NCBI RefSeq assembly: GCF_001577755.1
Contig: NZ_CP010776.1
Span: 3,224,001-3,288,000, forward strand
Origin: Rufibacter sp. DG15C
GTDB lineage: Bacteria; Bacteroidota; Bacteroidia; Cytophagales; Hymenobacteraceae
Reading direction: 5' to 3'
Length of the DNA stretch: 64,000 nt
The notes under the pieces are model-generated. The model did not search any database. It saw only the letters and a program-made list of their open reading frames with translations, and was not told the DNA's origin. Shown piece after piece: positions 18,543 through 27,220 of the stretch (position 1 is the first letter of the stretch; each line of letters starts with the position of its first letter). A program made the position numbers and the translations under genes.

Positions 18543-18893
18543 ATGACAATGATGAGATTATTTTTGAGTGCCGCACTGGCTTTCCTTTCTATAACGGCCC
18601 AAGCCCAAGATGGCACTAATGCGTTGGTGTATCCTCTTCAAAAGTCGCAAGCGGCTGTTCCCATAGAAGCGAGACGATATTATGCGATTAAGCTAAAGGA
18701 CAGACTTATTGCAATTGAAAAAGAAAATGCAGACAAGTTAAATCCAGCCTGGATTGAAAATGTAGATGTCTTAAAAGGCAAAAGTGCCCTTGAGGCATAT
18801 GGCGACAAGGCTAAGGGTGGTGCCATCATTATTACCATCAAGAAAGAGAGCGAAGCAGACGTGCAGATGTATTTGAATAGTAAAAAGGACTAA
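18543..18893 (+). CDS. Small secreted protein with a TonB-receptor plug-like C-terminus
   Basis: This 116-residue protein has a signal peptide (MRLFLSAALAFLSITAQAQ). A short lysine-rich region follows, then a stretch closely resembling the end of a SusC plug domain: IENVDVLKGKSALEAYGDKA followed by KGGAIIITIKK. There is no beta-barrel, so it cannot be a receptor by itself. Similar short plug-like tails occur in some Bacteroidota envelope and BlaR1-type proteins; I cannot name a function. ATG 18543 is chosen over a TTG at 18516 because it sits right at the signal peptide; ATG 18549 is also possible. Codon use appears AT-richer than the neighbouring genes. Confidence 0.7.
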   Translation: MTMMRLFLSAALAFLSITAQAQDGTNALVYPLQKSQAAVPIEARRYYAIKLKDRLIAIEKENADKLNPAWIENVDVLKGKSALEAYGDKAKGGAIIITIKKESEADVQMYLNSKKD

Positions 18894-18922
18894 ACCTATA
18901 GCTGTTCAATAAAGTCATAAGA

Positions 18923-18968
18923 ACCCCGTTTTTAGTCTGTTTTTAATAAATCAGGTCAAAAACGGGGT
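18923..18968. repeat. palindromic intergenic repeat (GTTTTTGGCC family), variant
   Basis: A 46-bp copy with outer arms ACCCCG/CGGGGT and both core arms changed from GGCC to AGTC and GGTC. This G-to-A or C-to-T drift leaves only a small mismatch. It lies 29 bp after the plug-like gene. Confidence 0.82.
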
Positions 18969-19069
18969 CCTGCTTTATAGACCTTTACAGAAAACCGGTT
19001 ACCCTTTGAAAATCAACCCTTCAGAATAGAATATCAATGAGCCTTATCTAATTCTTTCTGGAAATTTTG

Positions 19070-19077
19070 TAACTTCG
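19070..19077 (+). promoter_or_regulatory. Probable -7 box of the rpsA promoter
   Basis: TAACTTCG differs by one base from the Bacteroidota -7 consensus TAnnTTTG. It is about 117 bp before the rpsA ATG, leaving a long leader, as expected if S1 autoregulates. No convincing TTG -33 element was seen at 19-20 nt spacing. Confidence 0.4.
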
Positions 19078-19193
19078 CGGCGCGTTCAAGGTGAATGCCG
19101 CAGTCTTTGAGTAAAGATTGTGTCTGTTTTAGAAACTACGCTTGGGCAAGTGGCTCATAGTTCAGGCGTTATATTCTGGGCCAATGCTTATCT

Positions 19194-21092
19194 ATGGCAA
19201 ATTTAGAAGATTTTGACTGGGGAAAATTTGATTCTCAGGGCTTCGGCGGTTCTTACTCAGCATCTGAGAGAGCCGAAATGGAGCAAATGTATGCCGACAC
19301 CCTGAACACCGTTCAGGAAGAGGAAGTGATTAAAGGTACCGTTGTTGGTATCACAGATCGCGACGTAATCTTGAACATCGGCTTTAAGTCTGATGGTCTG
19401 GTTCCGGTTTCTGAATTCCGTGACATGCCGGATTTGAAAATCGGTGACGAAGTTGAGGTATTCATTGAGGATCAGGAAGACCCGAACGGTCAGTTAATCC
19501 TGTCTCGTAAGAAAGCCAAAATTGTGAAAGCGTGGGAGATGATCTATGGCGCCTTGGAGAACGACACTGTACTGGAAGGTGTAGTGAAACGCAGAACCAA
19601 AGGTGGTTTGATCACAGACCTTTACGGTGTAGAGGCCTTCTTGCCAGGTTCACAAATTGACGTGAAACCAATCCGCGATTTCGACATTTATGTTGGTCGT
19701 AAGATGGAAGTAAAAGTGGTGAAAATCAACGCCGCTTTTGATAACGTAGTGGTATCGCACAAAGTGTTGATCGAGAAAGACCTTGAGCAGCAGCGTGCCG
19801 CCATCTTGAACAACCTTGAAAAAGGCCAAGTTCTGGAAGGTGTGATCAAAAACATGACCAACTTCGGTGTGTTCATCGACTTGGGTGGTGTAGACGGTCT
19901 ACTACACATCACAGATATTTCATGGGGACGCATCAACCACCCACAAGAGGTGTTGGAGCTAGACCAGAAGGTAAACGTGGTAGTGTTGGATTTCGACGAC
20001 GACAAGAAGCGTATTTCTTTGGGCATGAAGCAATTGACGGCTCACCCTTGGGATGCTCTTCCGGCAGAAGTAGAAGTTGGCTCACGCGTGAAAGGCAGAA
20101 TAGTGAACGTAGCCGATTACGGTGCGTTCTTAGAATTGATGCCAGGCGTAGAAGGCTTGATCCACGTGTCGGAAATGTCTTGGTCTCAGCACCTGCGCAA
20201 CCCGCAAGACTTCATCAAGCAAAATGATGAGATTGAAGCAGTTGTGTTGACCTTGGATAGAGATGAGCGCAAAATGTCATTGGGCATTAAGCAATTGTCT
20301 GAAGATCCTTGGACTAAGCAAGATGTATTGACTAAATACGCAGTAGGTACTAAGCACACAGGTGTGGTTCGTAACCTAACTAACTTCGGCTTGTTCATTG
20401 AGCTAGAAGAAGGCGTAGATGGTCTAGTACACGTGTCTGACCTTTCTTGGACTAAGAAAATCAAGCACCCTTCTGAGTTTGTAAAAGTTGGTGAGAACTT
20501 GGATGTAATCGTTCTTGAATTGGACGCTACTTCTAGACGTCTGGCCCTTGGTCACAAACAACTAGAAGAAAATCCTTGGGATACGTTCGCCACTGTATTT
20601 ACAGTAGGTTCTAGCCACAAAGCCACTGTGTTGGAGAAATCTGACAGAGGTGCTACGCTAGAGTTGCCTTACGGTATTGAAGGTTTCGCGTTCCCTAAAG
20701 GCTTGGCCAAAGAAGACGGTTCTGCCGTTGAAGCTGGTGAGCAATTGGATTTCAAAGTGACTGAGTTCTCTAAAGAAGATCGTAAGATCATCTTGTCTCA
20801 TACTGCTAGCCACACGGCTCAGCCAGAAGATGCTAAGAGAAAGAAATTTGAGAAGAAAGACGCTCCGGCCGCCGGTACAGCAAAAGCTGCTGCCCCTGCT
20901 GCTCCTAAGAAAGAAGAAGTACGTGCTACTTTGGGCGACTTAGATGCACTTTCTGCCTTGAAAGACCAAATGATGTCAACTGAGAAAGAAGCTGGTGAGA
21001 AGAAATTAGCTGCTGCTGCCAAAGCACGCACTGAAAAAGCTCCAGAAGCTGACGCTCCTGAGTCTACTGAAGCAACTGAGTCTGCTGAGTAA
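19194..21092 (+). CDS. rpsA: 30S ribosomal protein S1
   Basis: This 632-residue protein contains consecutive S1 RNA-binding motifs starting near residues 40, 120, 210, 295, 380 and 465. The best ones contain GVIKNMTNFGVFIDLGGVDG, ADYGAFLELMPGVEGLIHVS and NLTNFGLFIELEEGVDGLVH. The C-terminal tail (about 550-632) is rich in A, K and E and probably disordered. S1 binds mRNA on the 30S platform; in Bacteroidota, where Shine-Dalgarno pairing is weak, it is thought to be especially important for initiation. Codon usage differs visibly from the neighbours (more T-ending codons), consistent with high expression. A strong terminator lies 28 bp after the stop. Confidence 0.97.
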   Translation: MANLEDFDWGKFDSQGFGGSYSASERAEMEQMYADTLNTVQEEEVIKGTVVGITDRDVILNIGFKSDGLVPVSEFRDMPDLKIGDEVEVFIEDQEDPNGQLILSRKKAKIVKAWEMIYGALENDTVLEGVVKRRTKGGLITDLYGVEAFLPGSQIDVKPIRDFDIYVGRKMEVKVVKINAAFDNVVVSHKVLIEKDLEQQRAAILNNLEKGQVLEGVIKNMTNFGVFIDLGGVDGLLHITDISWGRINHPQEVLELDQKVNVVVLDFDDDKKRISLGMKQLTAHPWDALPAEVEVGSRVKGRIVNVADYGAFLELMPGVEGLIHVSEMSWSQHLRNPQDFIKQNDEIEAVVLTLDRDERKMSLGIKQLSEDPWTKQDVLTKYAVGTKHTGVVRNLTNFGLFIELEEGVDGLVHVSDLSWTKKIKHPSEFVKVGENLDVIVLELDATSRRLALGHKQLEENPWDTFATVFTVGSSHKATVLEKSDRGATLELPYGIEGFAFPKGLAKEDGSAVEAGEQLDFKVTEFSKEDRKIILSHTASHTAQPEDAKRKKFEKKDAPAAGTAKAAAPAAPKKEEVRATLGDLDALSALKDQMMSTEKEAGEKKLAAAAKARTEKAPEADAPESTEATESAE

Positions 21093-21120
21093 TCTCAAAG
21101 TTTATATCAAATGTATTGAG

Positions 21121-21152
21121 AAGAGCCCCAAGCAGTTGGGGCTCTTTTTTTA
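21121..21152 (+). terminator. Rho-independent terminator of rpsA
   Basis: AAGAGCCCCA pairs with TGGGGCTCTT and is followed by a run of T. Confidence 0.92.
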
Positions 21153-21180
21153 TGCGTGTAATGATTTTTTGCAGATAAAA

Positions 21181-21211
21181 TTGGCCTCATATTAAAATGG
21201 GTGTATATTTG
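21181..21211 (+). promoter_or_regulatory. Bacteroidota-type promoter of tRNA-Cys
   Basis: TTGG at 21181 and TATATTTG at 21204-21211 match the -33 (TTG) and -7 (TAnnTTTG) consensus at about 20 nt spacing. The mature tRNA begins 13 bp downstream. Confidence 0.85.
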
Positions 21212-21224
21212 CACTCCCTAACAC

Positions 21225-21295
21225 GGTAACGTGGCCGAGTGGCTAGGCAGAGCTCTGCAAAAGCTCGTACAGCGGTTCGAATCCGCTCGTTACCT
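21225..21295 (+). tRNA. tRNA-Cys (anticodon GCA)
   Basis: This 71-nt cloverleaf has acceptor GGTAACG/CGTTACC with discriminator T, a D-arm around GGCCGAGTGGCTAGGC, an anticodon stem GAGCT/AGCTC with loop CTGCAAA (anticodon GCA), and a T-arm GCGGTTCGAATCCGC. U73 is the expected cysteine discriminator base. CCA is not encoded. Confidence 0.96.
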
Positions 21296-21310
21296 CAACT
21301 GGAAACAAAG

Positions 21311-21345
21311 ACCCGCTCAGATTCAACTCTGGGTGGGTTTTTTGC
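21311..21345 (+). terminator. Rho-independent terminator of tRNA-Cys
   Basis: ACCCGCTCAG pairs with CTGGGTGGGT, followed by TTTTTT, 16 bp after the tRNA. The next 310 bp (21346-21656) are AT-rich and hold no gene that I can see; they should contain the promoter of the cyanophycin genes, but no TAnnTTTG box with a -33 partner was found. Confidence 0.85.
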
Positions 21346-21656
21346 TTTTAGGGCAATTCCTTTAGGTAGGTTAGCCCTCATTTCCTGCCGATGCCTTCTT
21401 CCTATCTTTTAGGCAAAGTATTCTCCTCAAGACTTCTAAAAACAAAAGCTTTTTAAAGGAGTAAAAACGCGTCTCAGTAATTGCCGCAAGCATTTTTGGT
21501 GTTTAGCCGCAAATATTAAGAATCTTTAATCTTTTTGTTTTTTTCTGCGTACGCCCAACGTCTGTATTTGGGAAAGCCTCAACAAATGCACGCAAAGCTC
21601 AGTGTTTTTGCCAGACAAGAAAACCGGAGTCATCAACTGCTAAAAGAGGAAAGGTT

Positions 21657-22535
21657 ATGACTGTGAAAACAGTAGACAGGAAGGTAGTGGTAAAATCACC
21701 GATAGAATATAAAGTGCCCAATGGGGTTTTGATAGCCATAGGCGGCGCTGAAAGCAAGGGCTCAGAAGATGAACACGCGGAGGTAGAAAACCACAACTAC
21801 GTAAAGTATGAGATTCTATAGCGCTTTGTAGATGAACTGAAAGGAGACAACCCATGGATGGTAGTGATTCCAACTGCCTCAGAAATGCCAGAGGCAGCGG
21901 GCCAGGTCTATGTGCGCGTCTTCAAGAAACTGAAGGTGACCAATGTCAAGGTATTGAACATCTCGTCTAGAGAAGAATCTTGTTTAGAAGATCATCTGGA
22001 GGTAATTAAGAAAGCCAAGGGCATCATGTTTACCGGTGGTGACCAACTGCGTCTAACAGCCATTTTTGGTGGCACAGAGATCATGCGTTTGATTAAATAC
22101 CGGTACTATAAAGAAGGATTGGTGATAGCTGGAACCAGCGCCGGGGCCGCGGCCATGTCCACGCAAATGATTTACCAGGGTCCTAGTGATGGTTTTATAA
22201 AAGGCGCCGCCAGCTTTACCGCTGGGTTAGAATTATTAAATGATGCCGCCATTGACACACACTTTATTGCCAGGGGCCGTATTGTAAGAATGGTCCAGAT
22301 GATTGCCACCAATCCCACCTTTATTGGCATTGGCTTAGAGGAAGATACCGGCGTGGTCATCAAGAAGGGCCAGGAATTAGAAGTGATAGGCAGCGGCTTG
22401 GTCACCATTGTGGACGGCCGCACCAGCACCTATACCAATATTTATGAGATTGAAGAGGGAGCTCCAGTGACCATGCGTGACCTAAGGGTTCACTTATTGG
22501 GCAAAGGTGATACCTACACCTTAGAAATTTTCTAA
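21657..22535 (+). pseudogene. cphB: Cyanophycinase interrupted by an in-frame TAG codon
   Basis: Read through, this frame encodes a full-length cyanophycinase (292 codons, peptidase family S51), which splits cyanophycin into beta-Asp-Arg dipeptides. The N-terminal part has VLIAIGGAESKG, an essential core strand and loop. After TAG at 21819-21821 the same frame continues as RFVDELKGDNPWMVVIPTASEMPEAAG, then FTGGDQLRLT and the nucleophile motif GTSAGAAAMS. One base change (CAG to TAG, Gln to stop) would explain it. SD-like AGGAAAGG precedes ATG 21657. A second SD-like AAAGGAG precedes in-frame ATG 21858, so a 225-residue fragment lacking the first strand could be made by reinitiation. The synthetase gene follows 36 bp downstream. 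Possible explanations: recent inactivation, sequencing error or suppression. Confidence 0.85.
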
Positions 22536-22571
22536 CACCTATACACATAAGATCCATACAGGACTGATTCA

Positions 22572-25202
22572 ATGAAAATTGCAGAAATACGCATTATGCG
22601 TGGACCAAATTTCTGGTCTGTTAAGCACCCAAAGATTGTAGTACTGAAGTTGGACATGGAGGACTTGGACGGAGTTCTCACTACGCACATTGAAGGTTTT
22701 GCCCAACGGCTAGAGCAGATGTTCCCGGGCATGATAGAGCACCGTAGCACTGAGGGCCAGGAAGGCGGCTACCTGAGAAGAGTGCATGAAGAGGGCGTTC
22801 CGCTTAGCAATGTTGTAGAGCATGTTGCCCTGGAGCTGCAAACCATGGGCGGTATGAACTCGGGCTTTGGTAGAACCTATCCGGCCCCGCAACCCGGCTT
22901 TGAGTATGTAGTCTTTTCTTACCAAGAGGAGAAAGCAGGGGAGTACGCAGCCCATGCCGCCCTACGAGTGGTCAACGCCTTGGCCAGAAAGGAGTCATAT
23001 GACATTGGCCCAGACGTGCATGAACTGCATGAGATCCGGGAAGATGAGCATATAGGGCCCAGTACCTATGCTATCGTCTCAGAGGCCGTAGCCAGAGGCA
23101 TTCCCTACATTAGGTTAAACAAGAACTCTCTTATCCAATTAGGGTACGGCGTTAATCAAAAGCGCATTCAGGCGACCATGACGTGCCGCACGGCCTCTTT
23201 TGCCGTGGAGATTGCCGGTGATAAAAACGCCACCAAAGACATGCTGCGTGAAGCAGGTGTGCCGGTGCCTGAGGGTGAGATTGTCTATGATTTAAATCAA
23301 CTGAAAGAGGCCATCAAGTTTGTAGGCTATCCTATTGTCACCAAGCCCTTGGACGGTAACCACGGCAAGGGAGCGGGCATCAACCTGCGTACCTGGGACG
23401 AGGCCGTCCGTGGATTTGAAGCGGCCCAGCAGTACTCTGAGGCGGTGATTGTAGAGCAGTTCATTGAAGGCTATGACTTCAGGCTGTTGGTGGTGAACCG
23501 AAAGTTTGTGGCCGCCGCCAAACGTACGCCCGCCATGGTCATTGGAGATGGCCAGTCCACTATCCAACAGCTCATTGACCAGGTGAACAGTGATCCACGC
23601 CGCGGCGTGGGCCATGAGAAAGTGCTCACCAAGATATCCATTGATAAAGACACCCAGGGAATCCTTCACAAGAAAGGCTATACTTTAGAGACGGTCATAG
23701 CTGACGGCGAAGAGCTCCAGTTGAAAAGTACGGCCAACCTCTCTACCGGTGGAACGGCTACTGACGTTACGGACCTTATTGACCCGTATAACGTGTTGAT
23801 GGCCGAGCGGATAGCCGGAACCATTGGCCTAGATATTTGTGGGATTGACGTGGTCACCTCAGACATTGCCATTCCCCTGCCAGAGGCCCGCGGTGCCGTG
23901 ATTGAAGTGAACGCCGCCCCCGGCTTTAGAATGCACACCTCACCAACAGACGGATTGCCGCGCAACGTGGCAGACCCAGTCATTGAGATGTTGTTCCCGG
24001 GCAATTGTCCATCTCGTATTCCTATCATTGCCATTACCGGTACCAACGGAAAAACCACCACAACGCGCTTGATTGCGCACATGGTGAAATCTACTGGCTA
24101 CCAGGTGGGCTTTACCACCACAGACGGTATTTACATCCAAGACAAGCTGCTGGAGAAAGGCGACACGACGGGTTCTAAGAGCGCTGAGTTTGTTTTACGG
24201 GACCCTACCATCAACTTTGCGGTGCTGGAGTGTGCGCGGGGTGGTATGCTGCGTTCGGGGCTTGGTTTTCAGCAGTGTGACATAGGCATTGTGACCAACG
24301 TAGCCGAAGACCACATGGGTTTACGGGACATCTACACCCTGGAGGACATGGCCCGCGTGAAAGCAGTTGTACCTAAGAGCGTCAGCAAAGATGGGTACTC
24401 AATCCTCAATGCAGATGATGACCACGTCTACAACATGGCCCAAGAAGTTGAGTCCAAGGTGGCGCTCTTCTCAATGGATGAGAACAACCCTAGAATCTTA
24501 AAGCATGTGGCCCAAGGCGGGTTAGCGGCGGTGTTTGAAAACGGCTACATTTCCATCTTCAAGAACACGTACAAAATACGGGTAGACCGTGTGGCAGATA
24601 TACCCTTGACGTTTGGCGGAAGGGCGAGGTTCAACATTGAAAACGTGTTGGCAGCCACCTTGGCAGGCTATATCTCGCACTTTGACATCTCTGAAATAAA
24701 GACAGCCTTGCGCACCTTTGTACCATCTGCCAGTAAGACGCCGGGCCGCATGAACCTGTTCAAGTTCCCTACTTTTGAGGTGCTGGTAGACTATGCCCAC
24801 AATCCCGCAGGAATGAAAGGCATCGCGGACTTTTTAAAGAACACAGATGCCCGTAAGCGCGTGGGTATTTTGGCCGGCGTAGGAGACAGGCGTGACGAGG
24901 ACATGGTAGAATTAGGCAAAATGGCCGCCGACATGTTTGACGAGGTCATTGTGCGCCAAGACAAAGACTCCAGAGGCCGTAACCCAGAAGACATCAATAA
25001 ATTGGTCATTCAGGGGATTCTGGAAGCAGATCCTAACAAGTCGTTTAAAGTTATTCCGCAGGAGATGGTGGCCATTGCGTACGCGCTAGAGCATGCAGAG
25101 CGCAACTCGTTCATAACCATTTTCTCTGAAGATATAACAGAGGCCATCAAGTTGGTAGAGAACTTTAAAACGATCCAAGATAGAAGGGTGATGGTAGACT
25201 AG
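22572..25202 (+). CDS. cphA: Cyanophycin synthetase
   Basis: This 876-residue enzyme polymerises Asp and Arg into cyanophycin, an ATP-dependent nitrogen and carbon store. An N-terminal domain (1-160) precedes the ATP-grasp module (about 210-480, with DKNATKDMLREAGVPVPEGE and EVNAAPGFRMH), which adds Asp to the backbone. A Mur-ligase-like module follows (P-loop AITGTNGKTTTTRLIAHMVK near 487-506, then VTNVAEDHMGL and VDYAHNPAG), which adds Arg. Length is normal for CphA1. It is downstream of the interrupted cyanophycinase gene in the same orientation. A strong terminator follows at 25333. Confidence 0.96.
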   Translation: MKIAEIRIMRGPNFWSVKHPKIVVLKLDMEDLDGVLTTHIEGFAQRLEQMFPGMIEHRSTEGQEGGYLRRVHEEGVPLSNVVEHVALELQTMGGMNSGFGRTYPAPQPGFEYVVFSYQEEKAGEYAAHAALRVVNALARKESYDIGPDVHELHEIREDEHIGPSTYAIVSEAVARGIPYIRLNKNSLIQLGYGVNQKRIQATMTCRTASFAVEIAGDKNATKDMLREAGVPVPEGEIVYDLNQLKEAIKFVGYPIVTKPLDGNHGKGAGINLRTWDEAVRGFEAAQQYSEAVIVEQFIEGYDFRLLVVNRKFVAAAKRTPAMVIGDGQSTIQQLIDQVNSDPRRGVGHEKVLTKISIDKDTQGILHKKGYTLETVIADGEELQLKSTANLSTGGTATDVTDLIDPYNVLMAERIAGTIGLDICGIDVVTSDIAIPLPEARGAVIEVNAAPGFRMHTSPTDGLPRNVADPVIEMLFPGNCPSRIPIIAITGTNGKTTTTRLIAHMVKSTGYQVGFTTTDGIYIQDKLLEKGDTTGSKSAEFVLRDPTINFAVLECARGGMLRSGLGFQQCDIGIVTNVAEDHMGLRDIYTLEDMARVKAVVPKSVSKDGYSILNADDDHVYNMAQEVESKVALFSMDENNPRILKHVAQGGLAAVFENGYISIFKNTYKIRVDRVADIPLTFGGRARFNIENVLAATLAGYISHFDISEIKTALRTFVPSASKTPGRMNLFKFPTFEVLVDYAHNPAGMKGIADFLKNTDARKRVGILAGVGDRRDEDMVELGKMAADMFDEVIVRQDKDSRGRNPEDINKLVIQGILEADPNKSFKVIPQEMVAIAYALEHAERNSFITIFSEDITEAIKLVENFKTIQDRRVMVD

Positions 25203-25215
25203 CAAAGGCAGACCT

Positions 25216-25317
25216 TAATGCAGGAGGGAGGGGAAGCATAACAGAAAGGAGGTAAGCGCTGGTGCCGTTGGAATCACCTAGCACACAGCCTATTTTCTGT
25301 TCACCTCCCCCGCATTA
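25216..25317. repeat. Imperfect large inverted repeat after cphA
   Basis: TAATGC (25216) with a purine-rich stretch and ACAGAAA (25241) are mirrored by TTTCTGT (25294), a pyrimidine-rich stretch and GCATTA (25312-25317). Complementarity is interrupted, so a structured 3' region is possible but not firm. Confidence 0.4.
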
Positions 25318-25332
25318 TACCTCACGTTTAAT

Positions 25333-25381
25333 CCATAAAAAGAGCCCCAAAACGATAATCGTTTTGGGGCTCTTTTTATGG
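25333..25381. terminator. Strong bidirectional terminator between convergent genes
   Basis: A 49-bp palindrome: CCATAAAAAGAGCCCCAAAA pairs with its complement around GATAATC, with A/T tracts on both sides. It can end cphA (plus) and the coiled-coil gene (minus). Confidence 0.93.
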
Positions 25382-25397
25382 AAACAGGCTAAAAACG
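25380..25397. repeat. Half copy (one arm) of the palindromic repeat
   Basis: GGAAACAGGCTAAAAACG is the right arm of the dispersed repeat, fused directly to the end of the terminator hairpin. The left arm is absent. Confidence 0.7.
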
Positions 25398-25401
25398 CAG
25401 C

Positions 25402-26343
25402 CTATTTTAACGTGAAGCTGGCCGTGCCAATTAAGTAGCCACCAGAGTATAATTCAATGGTGTGCTTGCCGGTTTTGTAGGCAGCTCCTTTAGAGTACAA
25501 AAAAGTCACCTGCTGTTGTGAATTGTCAAACACGATGTCCCTCTTAGAAGTATAGAAAACTTCTTTGCCTTCGTGCTCAAACGTGCCTGATCCCATGGCC
25601 AAGTTGTAAAGCGGAGAACCATCTGGTTCAATCAAACGCATCTGAATCTCTTTGCTTTCTTTAGGAGCTACCTCGTTCTTGCCCAAGTTGAACATGATTT
25701 TGATTTTGTCTACTTGGCGCGCCTTAAACTCCATGTCATCGTCATCCTTCTCTTTGCCTTTGTCATTTAAGATGGTGACGCGTACGTTCTGGGCTTCTAG
25801 TTTAGAGGCGAGGTTCACTTTATCCACTAATGCTTGGTTGTCCGTGGCCAGGGTGGTGATGGAGTCAGAAAGTTTATTCTGGGTGGTTCTAAGGTCGGTG
25901 TTTTGTACGTGCAGCTCTTCGTTGGCTACCTGCAGTTTGGCAATTTCTTCGTCTTTGCGTTTAAGTGCGGTTTCTAGTCCTGCCGCGCGGTCTTTGAAAC
26001 GCTTCTGGTCTGCCAAAGAAAAGCTGCCATTCCTAAAAGAGCGCAACTGCGCCAAATCTGCGTTGATCGCGGCAATACGGGTTTCTAGTGAGTCATTGGT
26101 CAGGCCCATGGCTTTTAGTTCGCTGTTCTGGCGCTCAAAGTCGGCTTTAAGGGTTTCATAGACCTTTATCTGATTTTCAAGCTCAGTGCTTTTGACCTCT
26201 ATGATCTCTTTCTGCTCTTCGTTCTCTTGCGTCTTCTGCTGCTGCATGTAAATCAAGATGCCGTTGATGCTGAGGAGTACAATGATTAAGCCTACTACTA
26301 ACAGTTTACGGTTGCTATCCTTTTCAGGGGTCTCAGTGGCCAT
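25402..26343 (-). CDS. Membrane-anchored coiled-coil protein of unknown function
   Basis: This 313-residue protein has a short charged N-terminus, one transmembrane helix (about 14-33, LLVVGLIIVLLSINGILIYM), and a long heptad-rich coiled coil (about 35-190, rich in E, K, Q, L). A compact beta-rich C-terminal domain (about 195-313) ends GGYLIGTASFTLK. The coiled coil and C-terminal domain are predicted to be periplasmic. I do not recognise a named family. The arrangement (anchor, rod, beta domain) suggests a scaffold or spacer in the envelope. It is monocistronic. Confidence 0.75.
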   Translation of the reverse strand: MATETPEKDSNRKLLVVGLIIVLLSINGILIYMQQQKTQENEEQKEIIEVKSTELENQIKVYETLKADFERQNSELKAMGLTNDSLETRIAAINADLAQLRSFRNGSFSLADQKRFKDRAAGLETALKRKDEEIAKLQVANEELHVQNTDLRTTQNKLSDSITTLATDNQALVDKVNLASKLEAQNVRVTILNDKGKEKDDDDMEFKARQVDKIKIMFNLGKNEVAPKESKEIQMRLIEPDGSPLYNLAMGSGTFEHEGKEVFYTSKRDIVFDNSQQQVTFLYSKGAAYKTGKHTIELYSGGYLIGTASFTLK

Positions 26344-26454
26344 AGGATGGGTATATGGGTTGGTAAAAACTAATGCACGGTGCGTCGTATCCTTACAAAA
26401 ATACGGTTCTCTCTATCCTTTGCAAATCTCGGTAGAAAATACTTCCTTACAACT

Positions 26455-27072
26455 ATGCAAACAGAACCAGAATTGAACGCCGACTATTGGTCTAACCGGT
26501 ACCAGCAAAAGGAGACAGGTTGGGATGCAGGGTTTATCACTACGCCATTAGAGACGTACATAAACCAACTTACCAATAAAGACATTTCCATATTGATACC
26601 AGGCTGCGGCCATGGGCACGAGGCAGAATACCTGCACCAGAAAGGCTTCCCAAAGGTCTACATCATGGATTTTGCGCCAGAACCCCTGGAACGGTTCCAG
26701 AAGCGAAATCCAGATTTCCCTGAGGATCATTTGCTGCAACAGGACTTCTTTTCTGAAACCGGCCAAACCTTTGATTTAGTGCTGGAACAGACCTTTTTCT
26801 GTGCCCTTCTTAAAGAGCAAAGACCTGCCTACGCCAGAAAGATGTTTGATCTTTTAAAACCCAAGGGTAAGCTGGTGGGCGTTTTATTCTCTGAAGAGTT
26901 TGAGTCCCAAGGCCCTCCGTTTGGCGGCACGCCCTTAGAGTACCAAGCCTACTTTGAGCCTTATTTTACCTTTAAGGTGTTTGAGCCTTGTCATAACTCC
27001 ATCCCGCCACGCGCCGGCAGAGAATGGTTCATGGTGCTGGAACGTAGAGAGAAACCACAGTTTATCGCGTAG
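26455..27072 (+). CDS. TPMT-family SAM-dependent methyltransferase
   Basis: This 205-residue protein has the SAM-binding motif ILIPGCGHGHEAEYL (about 47-61), the acidic strand end VYIMDFAP, and LVLEQTFFCAL followed by PKGKLVGVLF. The opening DYWSNRYQQKETGWDAG is typical of the thiopurine S-methyltransferase (TPMT)/thiol methyltransferase group. Members methylate thiols, thiopurines, or tellurite and selenite in bacteria; the substrate is not determinable here. ATG 26455 is chosen because the family starts close to the WxxRY motif; a longer in-frame start at 26380 would add an unrelated leader. Confidence 0.88.
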   Translation: MQTEPELNADYWSNRYQQKETGWDAGFITTPLETYINQLTNKDISILIPGCGHGHEAEYLHQKGFPKVYIMDFAPEPLERFQKRNPDFPEDHLLQQDFFSETGQTFDLVLEQTFFCALLKEQRPAYARKMFDLLKPKGKLVGVLFSEEFESQGPPFGGTPLEYQAYFEPYFTFKVFEPCHNSIPPRAGREWFMVLERREKPQFIA

Positions 27073-27115
27073 ATTATGTACTTTTGGCTTTTGGATCAGC
27101 TAGATGACTAGGCTT

Positions 27116-27153
27116 CGTTTTTGGCTTGTTTTTGAGGAAACAAGCCAAAAATG
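27116..27153. repeat. palindromic intergenic repeat (GTTTTTGGCC family)
   Basis: A 38-bp copy 43 bp after the methyltransferase stop. Both arms carry GGCTTG/CAAGCC in place of GGCCTG/CAGGCC, a matched change. Confidence 0.9.
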
Positions 27154-27220
27154 ACGAAATTTACAAGATTGACTACCTGTGGCTTTTTCCTGATGTACTG
27201 CTCACTGATAACTGTTTCTC

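Noticed and set aside
21819-21821. TAG in cyanophycinase as a programmed recoding site
   Set aside because: No pyrrolysine or suppressor machinery and no downstream stimulatory structure is seen here; a nonsense mutation or sequencing error is simpler.
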